Source of the DNA: CANJBX01 sp035556735
Lineage (GTDB): Bacteria > Pseudomonadota > Alphaproteobacteria > Rhizobiales > Xanthobacteraceae
NCBI GenBank assembly: GCA_035556735.1
Contig: DATMFF010000003.1
Location: forward strand, 154,182 to 218,181
Length of the DNA: 64,000 nucleotides
Reading direction: 5' to 3'
Shown here: in pieces, positions 1-7,973 of the stretch
How the letters are laid out: each line of letters starts with the position of its first letter
Numbering within the stretch: the first letter of the stretch is position 1
Position numbers and translations under genes: made by a program
Notes under the pieces: generated by a model
Seen by the model: only the letters and a program-made list of their open reading frames with translations
Told to the model about the DNA's origin: nothing
Databases searched by the model: none

Positions 1-47
1 GCGAGCAAGATGTCCTCGCGTTGGGTGTCGGAATCTATGGCGCTCAT
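1..47 (-). CDS. Partial gene, start only (unknown product)
   Basis: An ATG on the minus strand (bases 47-45) overlaps the TGA stop of the preceding sigma-like gene by four bases (ATGA). It opens a frame that runs off the left edge and begins M-S-A-I-D-S-D-T-Q-R-E-D. The overlap implies translational coupling with the regulator upstream, so the product could belong to the same system, for example a partner or anti-sigma protein, but only about 15 residues are visible and no family can be named. Confidence 0.55.
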   Translation of the reverse strand, partial: MSAIDSDTQREDILL

Positions 48-844
48 GTCTGTTCCTCACCAAGCGTTTTCCTGATCGCGGCGTAGGCCCTGTCGCGGCG
101 GTTACGGACGGTTTTTTCCGCACAGCCAATAATCTGGGCGATGGTCTGCACGCCTGGTTCCTTGGAGTCGATCTGGAACCCGCGCAGCTGCAGATCCATC
201 ACGCGACGCTGGTCGTCTGGTAATGAGTCAATCGCTGCATAGAGCCGCGACCGGTAAGCGGGATCGTCAAGTTTTGAGTCAGAAAGCGGGTTTTGTGCTG
301 CGGCCGCCTCCTCGATTTCGGCGTTCAGCTCGCTCGTCTCGTCGTCATAAGTCATTGGTTCGGAACGCTTCTCCTCTCGGAATGCCTTCTTGCGGCCATC
401 CAGCCGTAGCGTGGCCAGTGCCGCGTCAAAATTGACCTCGAAGTAATCGAGGCGCTCATCGTAGCCAGCCCGGTCCTTCGCCAGCATGACCATGAAGCGG
501 TCCATGACGTATTCGCCAATCTTGATGTTTCGCTGGGAGGCCAGGGCCTTTCCATCCACCTTCCCCGCAATTTCCGGGTTGGGCATTCGAGCAAGGATGC
601 GTTGCCGGAGTGCGCGGAATATCGTCTCGAAGAAGCGGTCGGAATTGTCCGAGCGGCAGGTTCGGATGACGTGCAGGAGGCATTCGGGGGCAAGATAATG
701 GGGATCGCCCGGGTCGTTGATCTTGCAGAGCTCCCCAAGCTCGGAGCGTGAGAGATTCAACAACTCACCGAGGCTGCGCTCGATGTCGAGCCGGCGCTGG
801 TACAGCGTCCCATCTGGCTTTTGTTTGCGAAGCGGAATCGGCAT
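44..844 (-). CDS. Sigma-70 family-like protein with C-terminal region-4 helix-turn-helix
   Basis: The product has 266 residues. The last ~70 residues (about 195-260) look like sigma region 4: a helix with the pattern SLPDDQRRVMDLQLRGF, then QTIAQIIGCAEKTVRNRRDRAYAAIRK, which is a helix-turn-helix of the kind that reads -35 elements. The rest is charged and helical, with no clear match to the canonical region-2 core, so I cannot say whether it acts as a true sigma factor or as a DNA-binding regulator. Its stop overlaps the start of the partial gene to the left (ATGA). It lies at the island-like end of the window, and proteins of this type are common on mobile elements of alphaproteobacteria. 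Start chosen at the ATG giving the longest frame; no strong Shine-Dalgarno sequence is seen. Confidence 0.6.
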   Translation of the reverse strand: MPIPLRKQKPDGTLYQRRLDIERSLGELLNLSRSELGELCKINDPGDPHYLAPECLLHVIRTCRSDNSDRFFETIFRALRQRILARMPNPEIAGKVDGKALASQRNIKIGEYVMDRFMVMLAKDRAGYDERLDYFEVNFDAALATLRLDGRKKAFREEKRSEPMTYDDETSELNAEIEEAAAAQNPLSDSKLDDPAYRSRLYAAIDSLPDDQRRVMDLQLRGFQIDSKEPGVQTIAQIIGCAEKTVRNRRDRAYAAIRKTLGEEQT

Positions 845-1059
845 GTCGCCCCAAGTTACGGAAAGACCTCAGTGACCAGCCGGATGGTAATAGCGTTATT
901 AAGCGGGTTCTAGCGAAAGCTGCGCTGCTAGCGAACTGCACGCGATAGCATACGCGGCGTGGTCTCGCGTGGGTAAGGCAACCCCGACAGGAATATAACC
1001 CAATGAAAAGACAAGTGCTTTAGCGGCGCGGGAAGAGCGCGGCCGCCGCTGCCTACGGG

Positions 1060-1390
1060 CTGATTGCGCTTGGCGCCGCCCCCTCGAAAGAACGTGCGGG
1101 CGTCCTGCACCATCTCGCCGACGCTCTCCTTAAATCCCTTGCGGCAATAGCCCCCTAGATGACGAGAAACCCTGAGACTGTCACCCAGGTTCGCAACGAA
1201 CCTTCTTCCAGTTCAACGTCCACGACGACGCGCTGGTCGAACAGGTTCCTCGCTGCCGTAACGGCTACTGCGTCCAGGTATCGTCCCAATGCGCGGGCAC
1301 GACGGTCTGAGACGCTGTATGGCACAGATGAATATACGCTTCGGCCAGTTGGGCCATTCCCCCATCCCCGAGTAGATTGCCCTCGGAGAT
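1060..1390 (-). pseudogene. Decayed hypothetical gene with at least two frameshifts
   Basis: Three successive minus-strand frames carry protein-like sequence that joins only if the frame changes. One frame (from about 1390) reads GDGGMAQLAEAYIHLCHTAS. A second (about 1307 to 1155) reads DRRARALGRYLDAVAVTAAR, continues with NLFDQRVVVDVELEEGSLR, and stops at a TAG (1157-1155). The third resumes with GGYCRKGFKESVGEMVQDAR. Segments of this style resemble one continuous helical protein, so I infer frameshifts near 1307-1318 and near 1150-1160, the second beside a run of five G/C bases. No function can be assigned. The surroundings (845-1059 and 1391-1968) hold no other gene I can support. Confidence 0.5.
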
Positions 1391-1968
1391 GGTCGCAGGT
1401 TTGGCCCGCAACCACAACGATCACCGGACACTTGGCGGGTGGGATCAGAAGGTGGTATCGTGAGTGTGGCAGGCGAGCCTGATTTCGACGGCGGTTCAGT
1501 TACTTAGTGCGGCCCAGAGCGTCTCCCCTAGGGAGCGCCAATCATTTCAATAGCTTAGCTCGCTTTAGAATCTCGGTGTGGAATTGGTGCGGAATATGCC
1601 AATTCCTGCGGGACAAAATTGTTTTTGCGAGAACATCGCTCCCTCGCCGGATTGAGGTGCGCTGGGAGGAAGCACGCGATGCTCGCACACCCAGCGCGAA
1701 CGTCGTTCAGACCGTCGAGCCGGACGAAGCGCGCGTGGCAGCCAGAGCAAGAGCCGCTGGCGGAGGTCACGCCGCTTCAACGCGGAGCGTTCTGCGAACG
1801 CGTGGATCTGGCCGAAGATCGCAGCGGTGATCACGGCAACACCTGCAGCGAATGTTTCATCCGCCGCCCCACAAATCCGAGCGATTCTTTGAAAGTCAGG
1901 TAGGCGTTGCAAGTACTGGTTTTCTGTTACTTTAATGCTCTCAAAGGGGTCGGGGGCTGGCGAGTGAA
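1391..1968. other. Intergenic stretch without a supported gene
   Basis: Short open frames exist on both strands (for example 1507-1830 plus and 1565-1981 minus), but none shows recognisable domains, a good ribosome-binding site or consistent codon use. Around 1907-1936 there is a weak promoter-like pair (TTGCAA and, 18 bases on, TTTAAT) pointing toward the methyltransferase gene at 1969. I see nothing else. Confidence 0.35.
1907..1936 (+). promoter_or_regulatory. Possible sigma-70 promoter of the methyltransferase operon
   Basis: TTGCAA (1907-1912) and TTTAAT (1931-1936) are 18 bases apart and end 32 bases before the ATG at 1969. The region is AT-rich compared with its surroundings. It is a weak match judged by eye only. 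Confidence 0.25.
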
Positions 1969-3015
1969 ATGAAAAGACCAAAAGCTACCAAAGGCGGCCG
2001 CGCGAAAAAAAAGCGCGCGGCCGTGGCCGAAGCCTATCGCACTTCCAAGGGGAAGATGCTCGTCGGCCGCATCGAAGACGCGCTCGAAAGCGCGGCGTTC
2101 AAACGTCTTCGCGGCAAGGTGAACCTCATTTTCACATCGCCACCGTTTCCTCTGGTGCACAAGAAGCGTTACGGCAACGAAACGGGCAAGCAATATCTGC
2201 GCTGGCTCGAAAGCCTGGCTCCCCGCTTGTGCGATCTGCTCGCGCCCGATGGTTCGATTGTGATCGAGATCGGGAATTCTTGGGAACCCGGCGTCCCGGT
2301 TATGTCGACGCTTGGACTCGAAGCCTTGCTGGCCTTCAAGAAGGCAGGCAAACTGCACCTCTGCCAACACGTGATTTGCCACAATCCGGCTAGACTCCCA
2401 AGTCCGGCGCAATGGGTCAACGTCAACCGCGAGAGGTTGAAGGACTCGTTCACCCACGTCTGGTGGATGTCGCGCAAGCAGCATCCCAAGGCCGACAATC
2501 GGCGCGTGCTGCTGCCGTACAGCGACCAGATGAAAGCATTGCTCAAGGCACAGAAATATAATTCCGGCGTCAGGCCGTCCGGACACGTAATTTCGGAAAA
2601 GGGATTCCTGACCGACCACGGCGGCGCGATAGCGCCTAATGTGATCCGGATCGTTGACGACGCGACGTTGCCGGAAGCGCTTTTGCAATTCTCGGGCACT
2701 TCGGCGGATTTTAAGTATCGACAATACTGCAAGAACCGCGGCTATGAGCTGCATCCCGCCCGAATGCAGATGGGGCTAGCAGGTTTCTTTATCGAATTCC
2801 TGACGCAGCGCGGCGATCTGGTCCTCGACCCGTTCGGAGGCTCAAACACGACCGGCTACGCAGCTGAAATGTTAAAGCGCGAATGGGTCTCGGTCGAAGC
2901 CAGCAGAGAATATGCGCTTGGGTCCAAGGGACGCTTTGAAAGCGAAAAGGAAGAGACCAAGCAAAAGCCGAAACGAAAAGCGACGAGGGGGCGCCGACAT
3001 GCCGCAGCAGCCTAG
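1969..3015 (+). CDS. DNA methyltransferase, beta-class N4-cytosine/N6-adenine type
   Basis: This 348-residue protein transfers a methyl group from S-adenosylmethionine to an amino group of a DNA base. The catalytic motif IV, TSPPF, is at residues 56-60. The SAM-binding motif I, DPFGGSNTTG, is near 287-296. Catalytic motif first and SAM motif last is the beta-class order, with the target-recognition region expected between them. SPPF/SPPY signatures occur in both N4-cytosine and N6-adenine enzymes of this class, so the modified base is not decided. The N-terminus is very basic (MKRPKATKGGRAKKKR) and so is the C-terminal tail. It is the first gene of a compact module and overlaps the MORC-like ATPase gene by 17 bases. 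Codon use is less GC-rich than in the core genes to the right. Confidence 0.88.
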   Translation: MKRPKATKGGRAKKKRAAVAEAYRTSKGKMLVGRIEDALESAAFKRLRGKVNLIFTSPPFPLVHKKRYGNETGKQYLRWLESLAPRLCDLLAPDGSIVIEIGNSWEPGVPVMSTLGLEALLAFKKAGKLHLCQHVICHNPARLPSPAQWVNVNRERLKDSFTHVWWMSRKQHPKADNRRVLLPYSDQMKALLKAQKYNSGVRPSGHVISEKGFLTDHGGAIAPNVIRIVDDATLPEALLQFSGTSADFKYRQYCKNRGYELHPARMQMGLAGFFIEFLTQRGDLVLDPFGGSNTTGYAAEMLKREWVSVEASREYALGSKGRFESEKEETKQKPKRKATRGRRHAAAA

Positions 3016-4567
3016 CGATTTTGGGGAAATCACGATTGGTTCGGCCGCGATCAGGAATTATTCGCGGCTGCCATATCACATGTGGTTCGCTCTGGCCGAG
3101 TTCATCGACAACTCGACCCAATCGCGCCTGAATTATCCGGAGTTAGTGGACGAAGCTCTGAAAAAAGAAGGCACACCGCTAACAGTTGAGATTTCATACA
3201 ACGTGACCAAGCGGGAATTGACGGTCACGGACAATTCCATCGGTATGTCGAAAGACGACTTAATCGCTGCGCTCAGGATCGCAAATCCAACCAAGGACAG
3301 CACAGGGCGGTCGAGGTACGGCATGGGCATGAAGACCGCTGCATGCTGGATCGGCAACAAATGGAGGATTGAAACTGCGGAGCTGACGGGCGGAGAGGAG
3401 TGGACCGCAGAGGTCGATGTGAACAAGATCGCGGAAGGGGATACAATGGTTCCCCTGACTGTAAAAGAGGTTAGTAAGGACGCGCACTATACCCGCATCA
3501 TCATTTCGGACCTTAATCGCAATCTCCAAGCTCGAACGGATGAAACGATCAGGGCGTATCTCAGCTCGATTTATCGTTTCGATCTGAAGGCGGGCAAACT
3601 CAAGATTATCTATCGCGACGAAGAGATTCTGCCGCCGGCTGACGACAATTTCGACGTTGATATGAATGGAAAGCCCATGAGGCGTCCGTTCCAGACCGAG
3701 ATCGGTGGCAAGAACGTTGAGGGCTTTGTGGGCGTGCTCAAGCAGGGAGCTGGCGGGCGTAAATACGCGGGCTTCGCCCTGTATCAAAACCAGAGGCAGA
3801 TTAAGGGTTTCCCGACAGCGTGGAAGCCCAGCAACATCTTCGGGGGCATCAACGACGAAGGGGCGAACAACCTCGTCTCCCAGCGCCTGATGGGCGTGAT
3901 TGAGCTGGACCGGGCGTTCGGCGTGTCGCACACCAAGGATGCTGTCCTTTTCTCCGGTAACGAAGAAGAAGAGCTGGAAAATTATTTGTTCGACCTGACC
4001 AAAGACTATCAGGAATTCGCAAGCAAGCGGCGCGGCGGTGATCGCGATCCCATTAAGCGCGAGAAATTCAAGGAAATGGTTGCGGACCTGAAGTCCGAAT
4101 TTGTTACGGATGAAATGAGAGACGCGATCAACACATCCGTCCTGCCTCCGCTGGAAATGATCATCGCCAACAACGCAAAGCAAGCAGAAGGTTTGTCGGA
4201 TGAGGAGAAGGTTGGGTCGTGGATTATTACCGCTGACCTGCGCGTTGATATGTGGATTCAGGACAGAAGCGAGAACGATCAATACGTGGTGCGCGTTCCG
4301 GCGTCTGAGAAAGGCGTCGTGCATATCATCATCAACCGCCTCCACCCCTACTATGCTGCCCGCCCCAACATTGAGGCAATCTACGAGTGTATTCGGCAAT
4401 ACATCTATGATGCTGTTGCCGAGTATCGCGTAGCGCAAATGATCCAGGTTACGCCCGATAGCGTGCGGCGCATGAAGGATGCGCTACTGCGCGCGGATGC
4501 CAACCGCATCGAAAACTTGGACGCTCCATCGATCAAACCGGCTGGCGACAAAGCTGCGGCGGGCTAG
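2999..4567 (+). CDS. MORC/paraMORC-like GHKL ATPase
   Basis: The 522-residue product carries the GHKL (gyrase, Hsp90, histidine kinase, MutL) ATP-binding signatures. The N-box EFIDN is at 34-38, where the Glu activates water and the Asn binds Mg2+. The second motif, TDNSIGM, is at 77-83, and the glycine-rich lid YGMGMKTAA is at about 107-115. The remaining ~400 residues would hold an S5-like transducer and an undefined C-terminal region. Known prokaryotic MORC-like ATPases are encoded beside SF2 helicases, nucleases and methylases and are thought to drive ATP-dependent DNA remodelling during restriction; this context matches. I chose the ATG at 2999, inside the end of the methyltransferase gene, because GAGGGGG lies just upstream and the ATPase fold starts soon after. 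A start at 2912 would add 29 basic residues. The helicase gene begins 3 bases after the stop. Confidence 0.82.
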   Translation: MPQQPSDFGEITIGSAAIRNYSRLPYHMWFALAEFIDNSTQSRLNYPELVDEALKKEGTPLTVEISYNVTKRELTVTDNSIGMSKDDLIAALRIANPTKDSTGRSRYGMGMKTAACWIGNKWRIETAELTGGEEWTAEVDVNKIAEGDTMVPLTVKEVSKDAHYTRIIISDLNRNLQARTDETIRAYLSSIYRFDLKAGKLKIIYRDEEILPPADDNFDVDMNGKPMRRPFQTEIGGKNVEGFVGVLKQGAGGRKYAGFALYQNQRQIKGFPTAWKPSNIFGGINDEGANNLVSQRLMGVIELDRAFGVSHTKDAVLFSGNEEEELENYLFDLTKDYQEFASKRRGGDRDPIKREKFKEMVADLKSEFVTDEMRDAINTSVLPPLEMIIANNAKQAEGLSDEEKVGSWIITADLRVDMWIQDRSENDQYVVRVPASEKGVVHIIINRLHPYYAARPNIEAIYECIRQYIYDAVAEYRVAQMIQVTPDSVRRMKDALLRADANRIENLDAPSIKPAGDKAAAG

Positions 4568-4570
4568 GTC

Positions 4571-5725
4571 GTGAGCGCCTTTTCGCTTCGTACTTGGCAG
4601 AAAGAAGCCCTGGCGCTTTGGCGCAAAGAGGGCAACAGGGGAATCGTCGAAGTCGTCACAGGCGGCGGCAAAACGATCTTCGCCCTCTCCTGCATCAAGG
4701 AAATCGACGTCCCGACAACCCTTGTCATCGTTCCCACGGTCGCACTCCTCGACCAATGGTGGGAAGAAGCTGCAGCCTTCTTCGGGGTATCGCTGAATGA
4801 CATCAACATCATCACTGCATCCGGAAAGATTCAAAATGGCACCATTAACCTCGCCGTGCTGAACAGCGCATCGAAGCTGAACCTCGGGAAACGGAAGGAG
4901 CCGCTCTTCCTGATCGTTGACGAATGTCACAAGGCAGCAAGCAAGAAATTCCGAAGCGCGCTGGATTGCTCGCCCGTCGCGACGCTCGGGCTGTCAGCGA
5001 CACCGGAACGCCCCTACGACGAAGGCCTTGAAGAAGTTCTGATCCCGAAAATTGGCAACATTATTTTCCGCTACACCTACAAAGACGCTCTGCGGGACAA
5101 AGTCATCGTTCCCTTTGAGTTAAAGAACGTCATTTTCGAATTGGAGCCTGAGCGTCAGGCCGAATACGACAAGCTCACGAAGGCAATCGGCCGGTCGATC
5201 AACAACAACGGGCTGGACGATGAGCGCACCGTTGCACTTCTTCTAAGGCGGGCGCGGGTGATGAACCTTAGCGTAAATCGGATTCGTCTTGCTCTTCGCT
5301 TGGTACGGGCTCACAAGGGCGCGCGCACCATCGTCTTTCATGAAGACATTGAAGCTTGCAACGCGATTCATGACGTACTGAGCGAGGCGAAGCTGCGCTC
5401 CGGCGTCTACCATTCAAAAATGAAATTGCGCCATCGAGCCGAAATCCTGTCCGCCTACCGGCACGGTGAGATCGACGTGCTCATTACATGCCGGGCACTA
5501 GATGAAGGATTTAATGTTCCGGAAACGGAGATAGGGATTATCGCGGCCAGTACTGCAACAAGGCGGCAACGCATTCAGAGATTGGGCCGCGTGTTGCGCC
5601 CGGTTAAGGGCAAGGGCGGCGCGGTGATCTATAGCCTTGTCGCAACTGACCCTGAGATAAAGCGCCTTCGGGAAGAGGAAAAGGATCTTGAGGGCGTTGC
5701 CGCAGTGACGTGGGGGCGCGCATGA
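4571..5725 (+). CDS. SF2 DNA helicase/translocase (DECH box)
   Basis: The 384-residue protein has a complete superfamily 2 core: Walker A TGGGKT (30-35), motif Ia/Ib region with VIVPTVALLDQW (about 53-64), Walker B DECH (117-120), motif III SATP (142-145), and motif VI QRIQRLGRVLR (333-343). It resembles the ResIII/RAD25-type helicases used by restriction systems to translocate or remodel DNA. It is short, with essentially only the two RecA-like lobes, so any nuclease or specificity function must come from partner proteins. The start is GTG at 4571, three bases after the MORC gene stop. The stop overlaps the next gene in an ATGA junction, so the four genes are almost certainly one transcript. 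Confidence 0.85.
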   Translation: MSAFSLRTWQKEALALWRKEGNRGIVEVVTGGGKTIFALSCIKEIDVPTTLVIVPTVALLDQWWEEAAAFFGVSLNDINIITASGKIQNGTINLAVLNSASKLNLGKRKEPLFLIVDECHKAASKKFRSALDCSPVATLGLSATPERPYDEGLEEVLIPKIGNIIFRYTYKDALRDKVIVPFELKNVIFELEPERQAEYDKLTKAIGRSINNNGLDDERTVALLLRRARVMNLSVNRIRLALRLVRAHKGARTIVFHEDIEACNAIHDVLSEAKLRSGVYHSKMKLRHRAEILSAYRHGEIDVLITCRALDEGFNVPETEIGIIAASTATRRQRIQRLGRVLRPVKGKGGAVIYSLVATDPEIKRLREEEKDLEGVAAVTWGRA

Positions 5726-6522
5726 CAACGATTCTGGTGGGGGAATGTAGCGGGTCAAATCTGTTCGATCTGTGGGACGCCGACGCGGCGCTGGAAACCG
5801 AATTCGAACTGATCGTCGCCAAAGCATTGATCTGCATTTACCCGAAGTATCATTGCATTCCCTTCGGCGGGACATTCAAGTTGGAGGGCAACATTTCGCG
5901 ACCTGATATTGCGCTGGTTGCAAAGGACATGTCGCACTGGTTTGTTATCGAAGTGGAGCTCGTATCCCATTCGCTTGAAGGCCATGTGCTGCCGCAAATT
6001 AGAACATTTCGATACGGCGAACCTCAGAACGATTGCGTTTCGGTGCTGGCGAAAGCGCTCTCGATGGATCGCGCCCAGATGCAGACATTCGTTCTGACCG
6101 TGCCGCGTTCGGTAGCCGTTATCGCCAACAAGCGCCACAGGGATTGGGAGATAGCTTTGCGCTCCTTGCAGGTGCAACTGCTGGCCGTCTCCGCGTTTAA
6201 CTCTCCAAACGGCCAGCAGGCCGTCGAAATCGACGGGAATCTTATTGCTCAGCAGCAGCACCTTGGCTTCGGGCAATATTCAGCCACCGACCGCGCATTG
6301 CGCTTTCACCGTGGGGTCAATCTTCCCGACGGTGAAATCATGGTAGACAGCTTCGACGGATCGGGCGGCGTCTGGACCGTGACACGCGACAGTACGACCG
6401 CTTGGGTGACCAAGAATCAGGGGGTGCCTGATATCGAAAACGGTTCGTATATCCAGATCGTTCGCCTCTTTGGTGGACGGTTCTCGATCCGGCCCTCACC
6501 AGCTAGCAGCAATCACCGATAG
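5722..6522 (+). CDS. Predicted PD-(D/E)xK-fold nuclease of the MORC/helicase/methyltransferase module
   Basis: The 266-residue protein has the layout of a PD-(D/E)xK nuclease in its first ~100 residues: an acidic helix (ALETEFELIVAKAL, about 23-36), a strand with Pro-Asp at 61-62 (RPDIALV), a strand with FVIEVEL (74-80), and a following helix with Gln92 (LPQIRTF). The usual ExK is ExE here (Glu77, Glu79), a variation known in some restriction enzymes such as BamHI. The C-terminal half (about 150-266) has beta-rich patterns that I do not recognise. I infer that it is the cleaving subunit because the module otherwise lacks a nuclease, but no homolog search could be run. The start at 5722 overlaps the helicase stop (ATGA). 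Confidence 0.6.
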   Translation: MTTILVGECSGSNLFDLWDADAALETEFELIVAKALICIYPKYHCIPFGGTFKLEGNISRPDIALVAKDMSHWFVIEVELVSHSLEGHVLPQIRTFRYGEPQNDCVSVLAKALSMDRAQMQTFVLTVPRSVAVIANKRHRDWEIALRSLQVQLLAVSAFNSPNGQQAVEIDGNLIAQQQHLGFGQYSATDRALRFHRGVNLPDGEIMVDSFDGSGGVWTVTRDSTTAWVTKNQGVPDIENGSYIQIVRLFGGRFSIRPSPASSNHR

Positions 6523-6684
6523 ATAGTGACTCCTACGATCAGCGCCGTTGGGGCACCGGACAGGGCCTCTCTGGAGGCAGCTTGGATAACAGGTGTGGCC
6601 ATTCCTCCGCGACAATCGCGCGAATATCGGGATGGATGGCGGCGACAGAATCGAACGTCTCTAGCTCGGCTTTGACGTGACGAT

Positions 6685-7012
6685 ATGATTGCCGCGAGCA
6701 AAGCCGCGCGGCGCTCGCGCGAAGCGGCCGCTGAAGCGCTCGCCGCTATCGAGCAATGCAACGCTCGCCTCGCATCGGGGGAAGCGCGTCTGGTCGTGGC
6801 CAACTATCGGCGCGGCGCTGACCGCAAAACACCACTGGCTCGTTATAGCCTGTGAGTCCTGCGACACGATCACCGAAATGGATCTGTCGATGAAGCCGCG
6901 CGACTCCGGTGCATCGGTTCGCGAAGCGCTCCGCGACGTGCGGTGCCCGCGCTGTAATGGTCACGGGCGGCCCCGCATTGCTGGATTGGCGCGGCTACCT
7001 TCGTTCAAGTAA
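6685..7012 (+). pseudogene. Frameshifted small zinc-ribbon-like hypothetical gene
   Basis: An ATG at 6685 opens a helical frame (MIAASKAARRSREAAAEALA and so on) that ends at a TGA at 6853-6855. In the next frame the sequence continues with PTIGAALTAKHHWLVIACES, then SCDTITEMDLS and VRCPRCNGHGRPRIAGLARL to a stop at 7010-7012. The CxxC pairs (ACESC and CPRC) suggest a small zinc-binding protein of a type frequent in Hyphomicrobiales. The frames would join as ...NARLASGKRVWSW... if one G were removed from the five-G run at 6777-6781. I therefore read it as one gene broken by a single-base insertion, or a sequencing error. If the frame is intact in reality, the product would be about 108 residues. 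Confidence 0.5.
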
Positions 7013-7106
7013 CCCCAACCAAACAAAGGGCGATCTGATCCCAGTAGATGGTTGTGCCCTACGATGATACAACCCCGCAGGGTGACGTTGCTACGGGGTG
7101 ATGAGC

Positions 7107-7973
7107 ATGACGACAGCTGGAAATAAGGGTGCGGTTCAAGTCTCTCAGGAGCCGAAACGATGTTTTGTTATCGGACCTATCGGAGAACTTGGCTCGGACA
7201 TCCGCCGTCACTCCGACTTCCTTTTTGAAGGCATTGTCAAAGAGGTCACAGAAAAGGATGGGCTCGATTATCGGACATGGCGTGCCGATAAGGACCCCCA
7301 TCCCGGCATGATTACGGACAAAATCATTAACGACATTATCGAAAGCGACATTGTGATCGCCGATCTTACCTTCTTAAACGCGAACGTATTCTACGAGATC
7401 GGCATCCGCCATTCTGTCGAAAAGCCGATAATCCACATGGTTCACGAAGACACCAAACTGCCATTCGACAATTTGGGCCACAGGGCGATCAAGTTTAATC
7501 ACGCTGAATGGAAAAGTATCATTGAGGCGCGTCAGGAGCTAAAGGCCCAGATTATTGAAATCGAAAAGCCCACCTTTAAGGTAACTAATCCCGTTACTCA
7601 CGCTCTTACGACCAAAGTATTCCGAGCTAGCGCGGACCCCATTGAGCAAAAGATTTCCGAGCTGGTTCAGCGAGTCACCGAACTGGAAGCGAAAGACGAG
7701 CGGCCAAAAGCACGTAAGGCAACCATAGCGGATGCAATTGCTGCGCTGAGCTTGGAGACAGTTGAGGCGCAGCAGGTCCGCGCCAATAGCATCCGGACGA
7801 TACTCAAAAAGATCTTCCAGCCCTCGGAGTTAAAAACACTAGGCCCCGAAGTCGAATCTTTCATTACTGAATACGCTTCGAACGACCAAAACTTCTCTCG
7901 GCTCACCGACATGATCGTGGCCGGTGACACCGACAAAGTGAAGACCTTGGTGCGCCTCCAAATCCCGTTCTGA
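7107..7973 (+). CDS. TIR-like / nucleoside 2-deoxyribosyltransferase-like domain protein with coiled-coil tail
   Basis: The N-terminal ~130 residues show the pattern of nucleoside deoxyribosyltransferase/TIR-like Rossmannoid domains: CFVIGPIG (19-26), a strand ending ADLT (85-88), and the signature NANVFYEIGIRHS (91-103), in which Glu97 aligns with the catalytic glutamate of such enzymes. Proteins with this domain occur beside many defence genes, where some cleave NAD+ or other nucleotides; that activity is only an inference here. Residues ~185-215 (EQKISELVQRVTELEAKDER) look coiled-coil, and the C-terminal region is helical with no recognised domain. GTG at 7098 and ATGs at 7101 and 7107 are all possible starts; I chose 7107 because ACGGGG lies about 8 bases upstream. 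It is separated from the restriction-like module by a broken gene, so it may act alone. Confidence 0.62.
   Translation: MTTAGNKGAVQVSQEPKRCFVIGPIGELGSDIRRHSDFLFEGIVKEVTEKDGLDYRTWRADKDPHPGMITDKIINDIIESDIVIADLTFLNANVFYEIGIRHSVEKPIIHMVHEDTKLPFDNLGHRAIKFNHAEWKSIIEARQELKAQIIEIEKPTFKVTNPVTHALTTKVFRASADPIEQKISELVQRVTELEAKDERPKARKATIADAIAALSLETVEAQQVRANSIRTILKKIFQPSELKTLGPEVESFITEYASNDQNFSRLTDMIVAGDTDKVKTLVRLQIPF

Noticed and set aside
1565..1981. A 138-residue minus-strand open frame with a hydrophobic stretch
   Set aside because: There is no recognisable domain, its start lies within the methyltransferase gene start, and arginine-rich low-complexity sequence makes up most of it.
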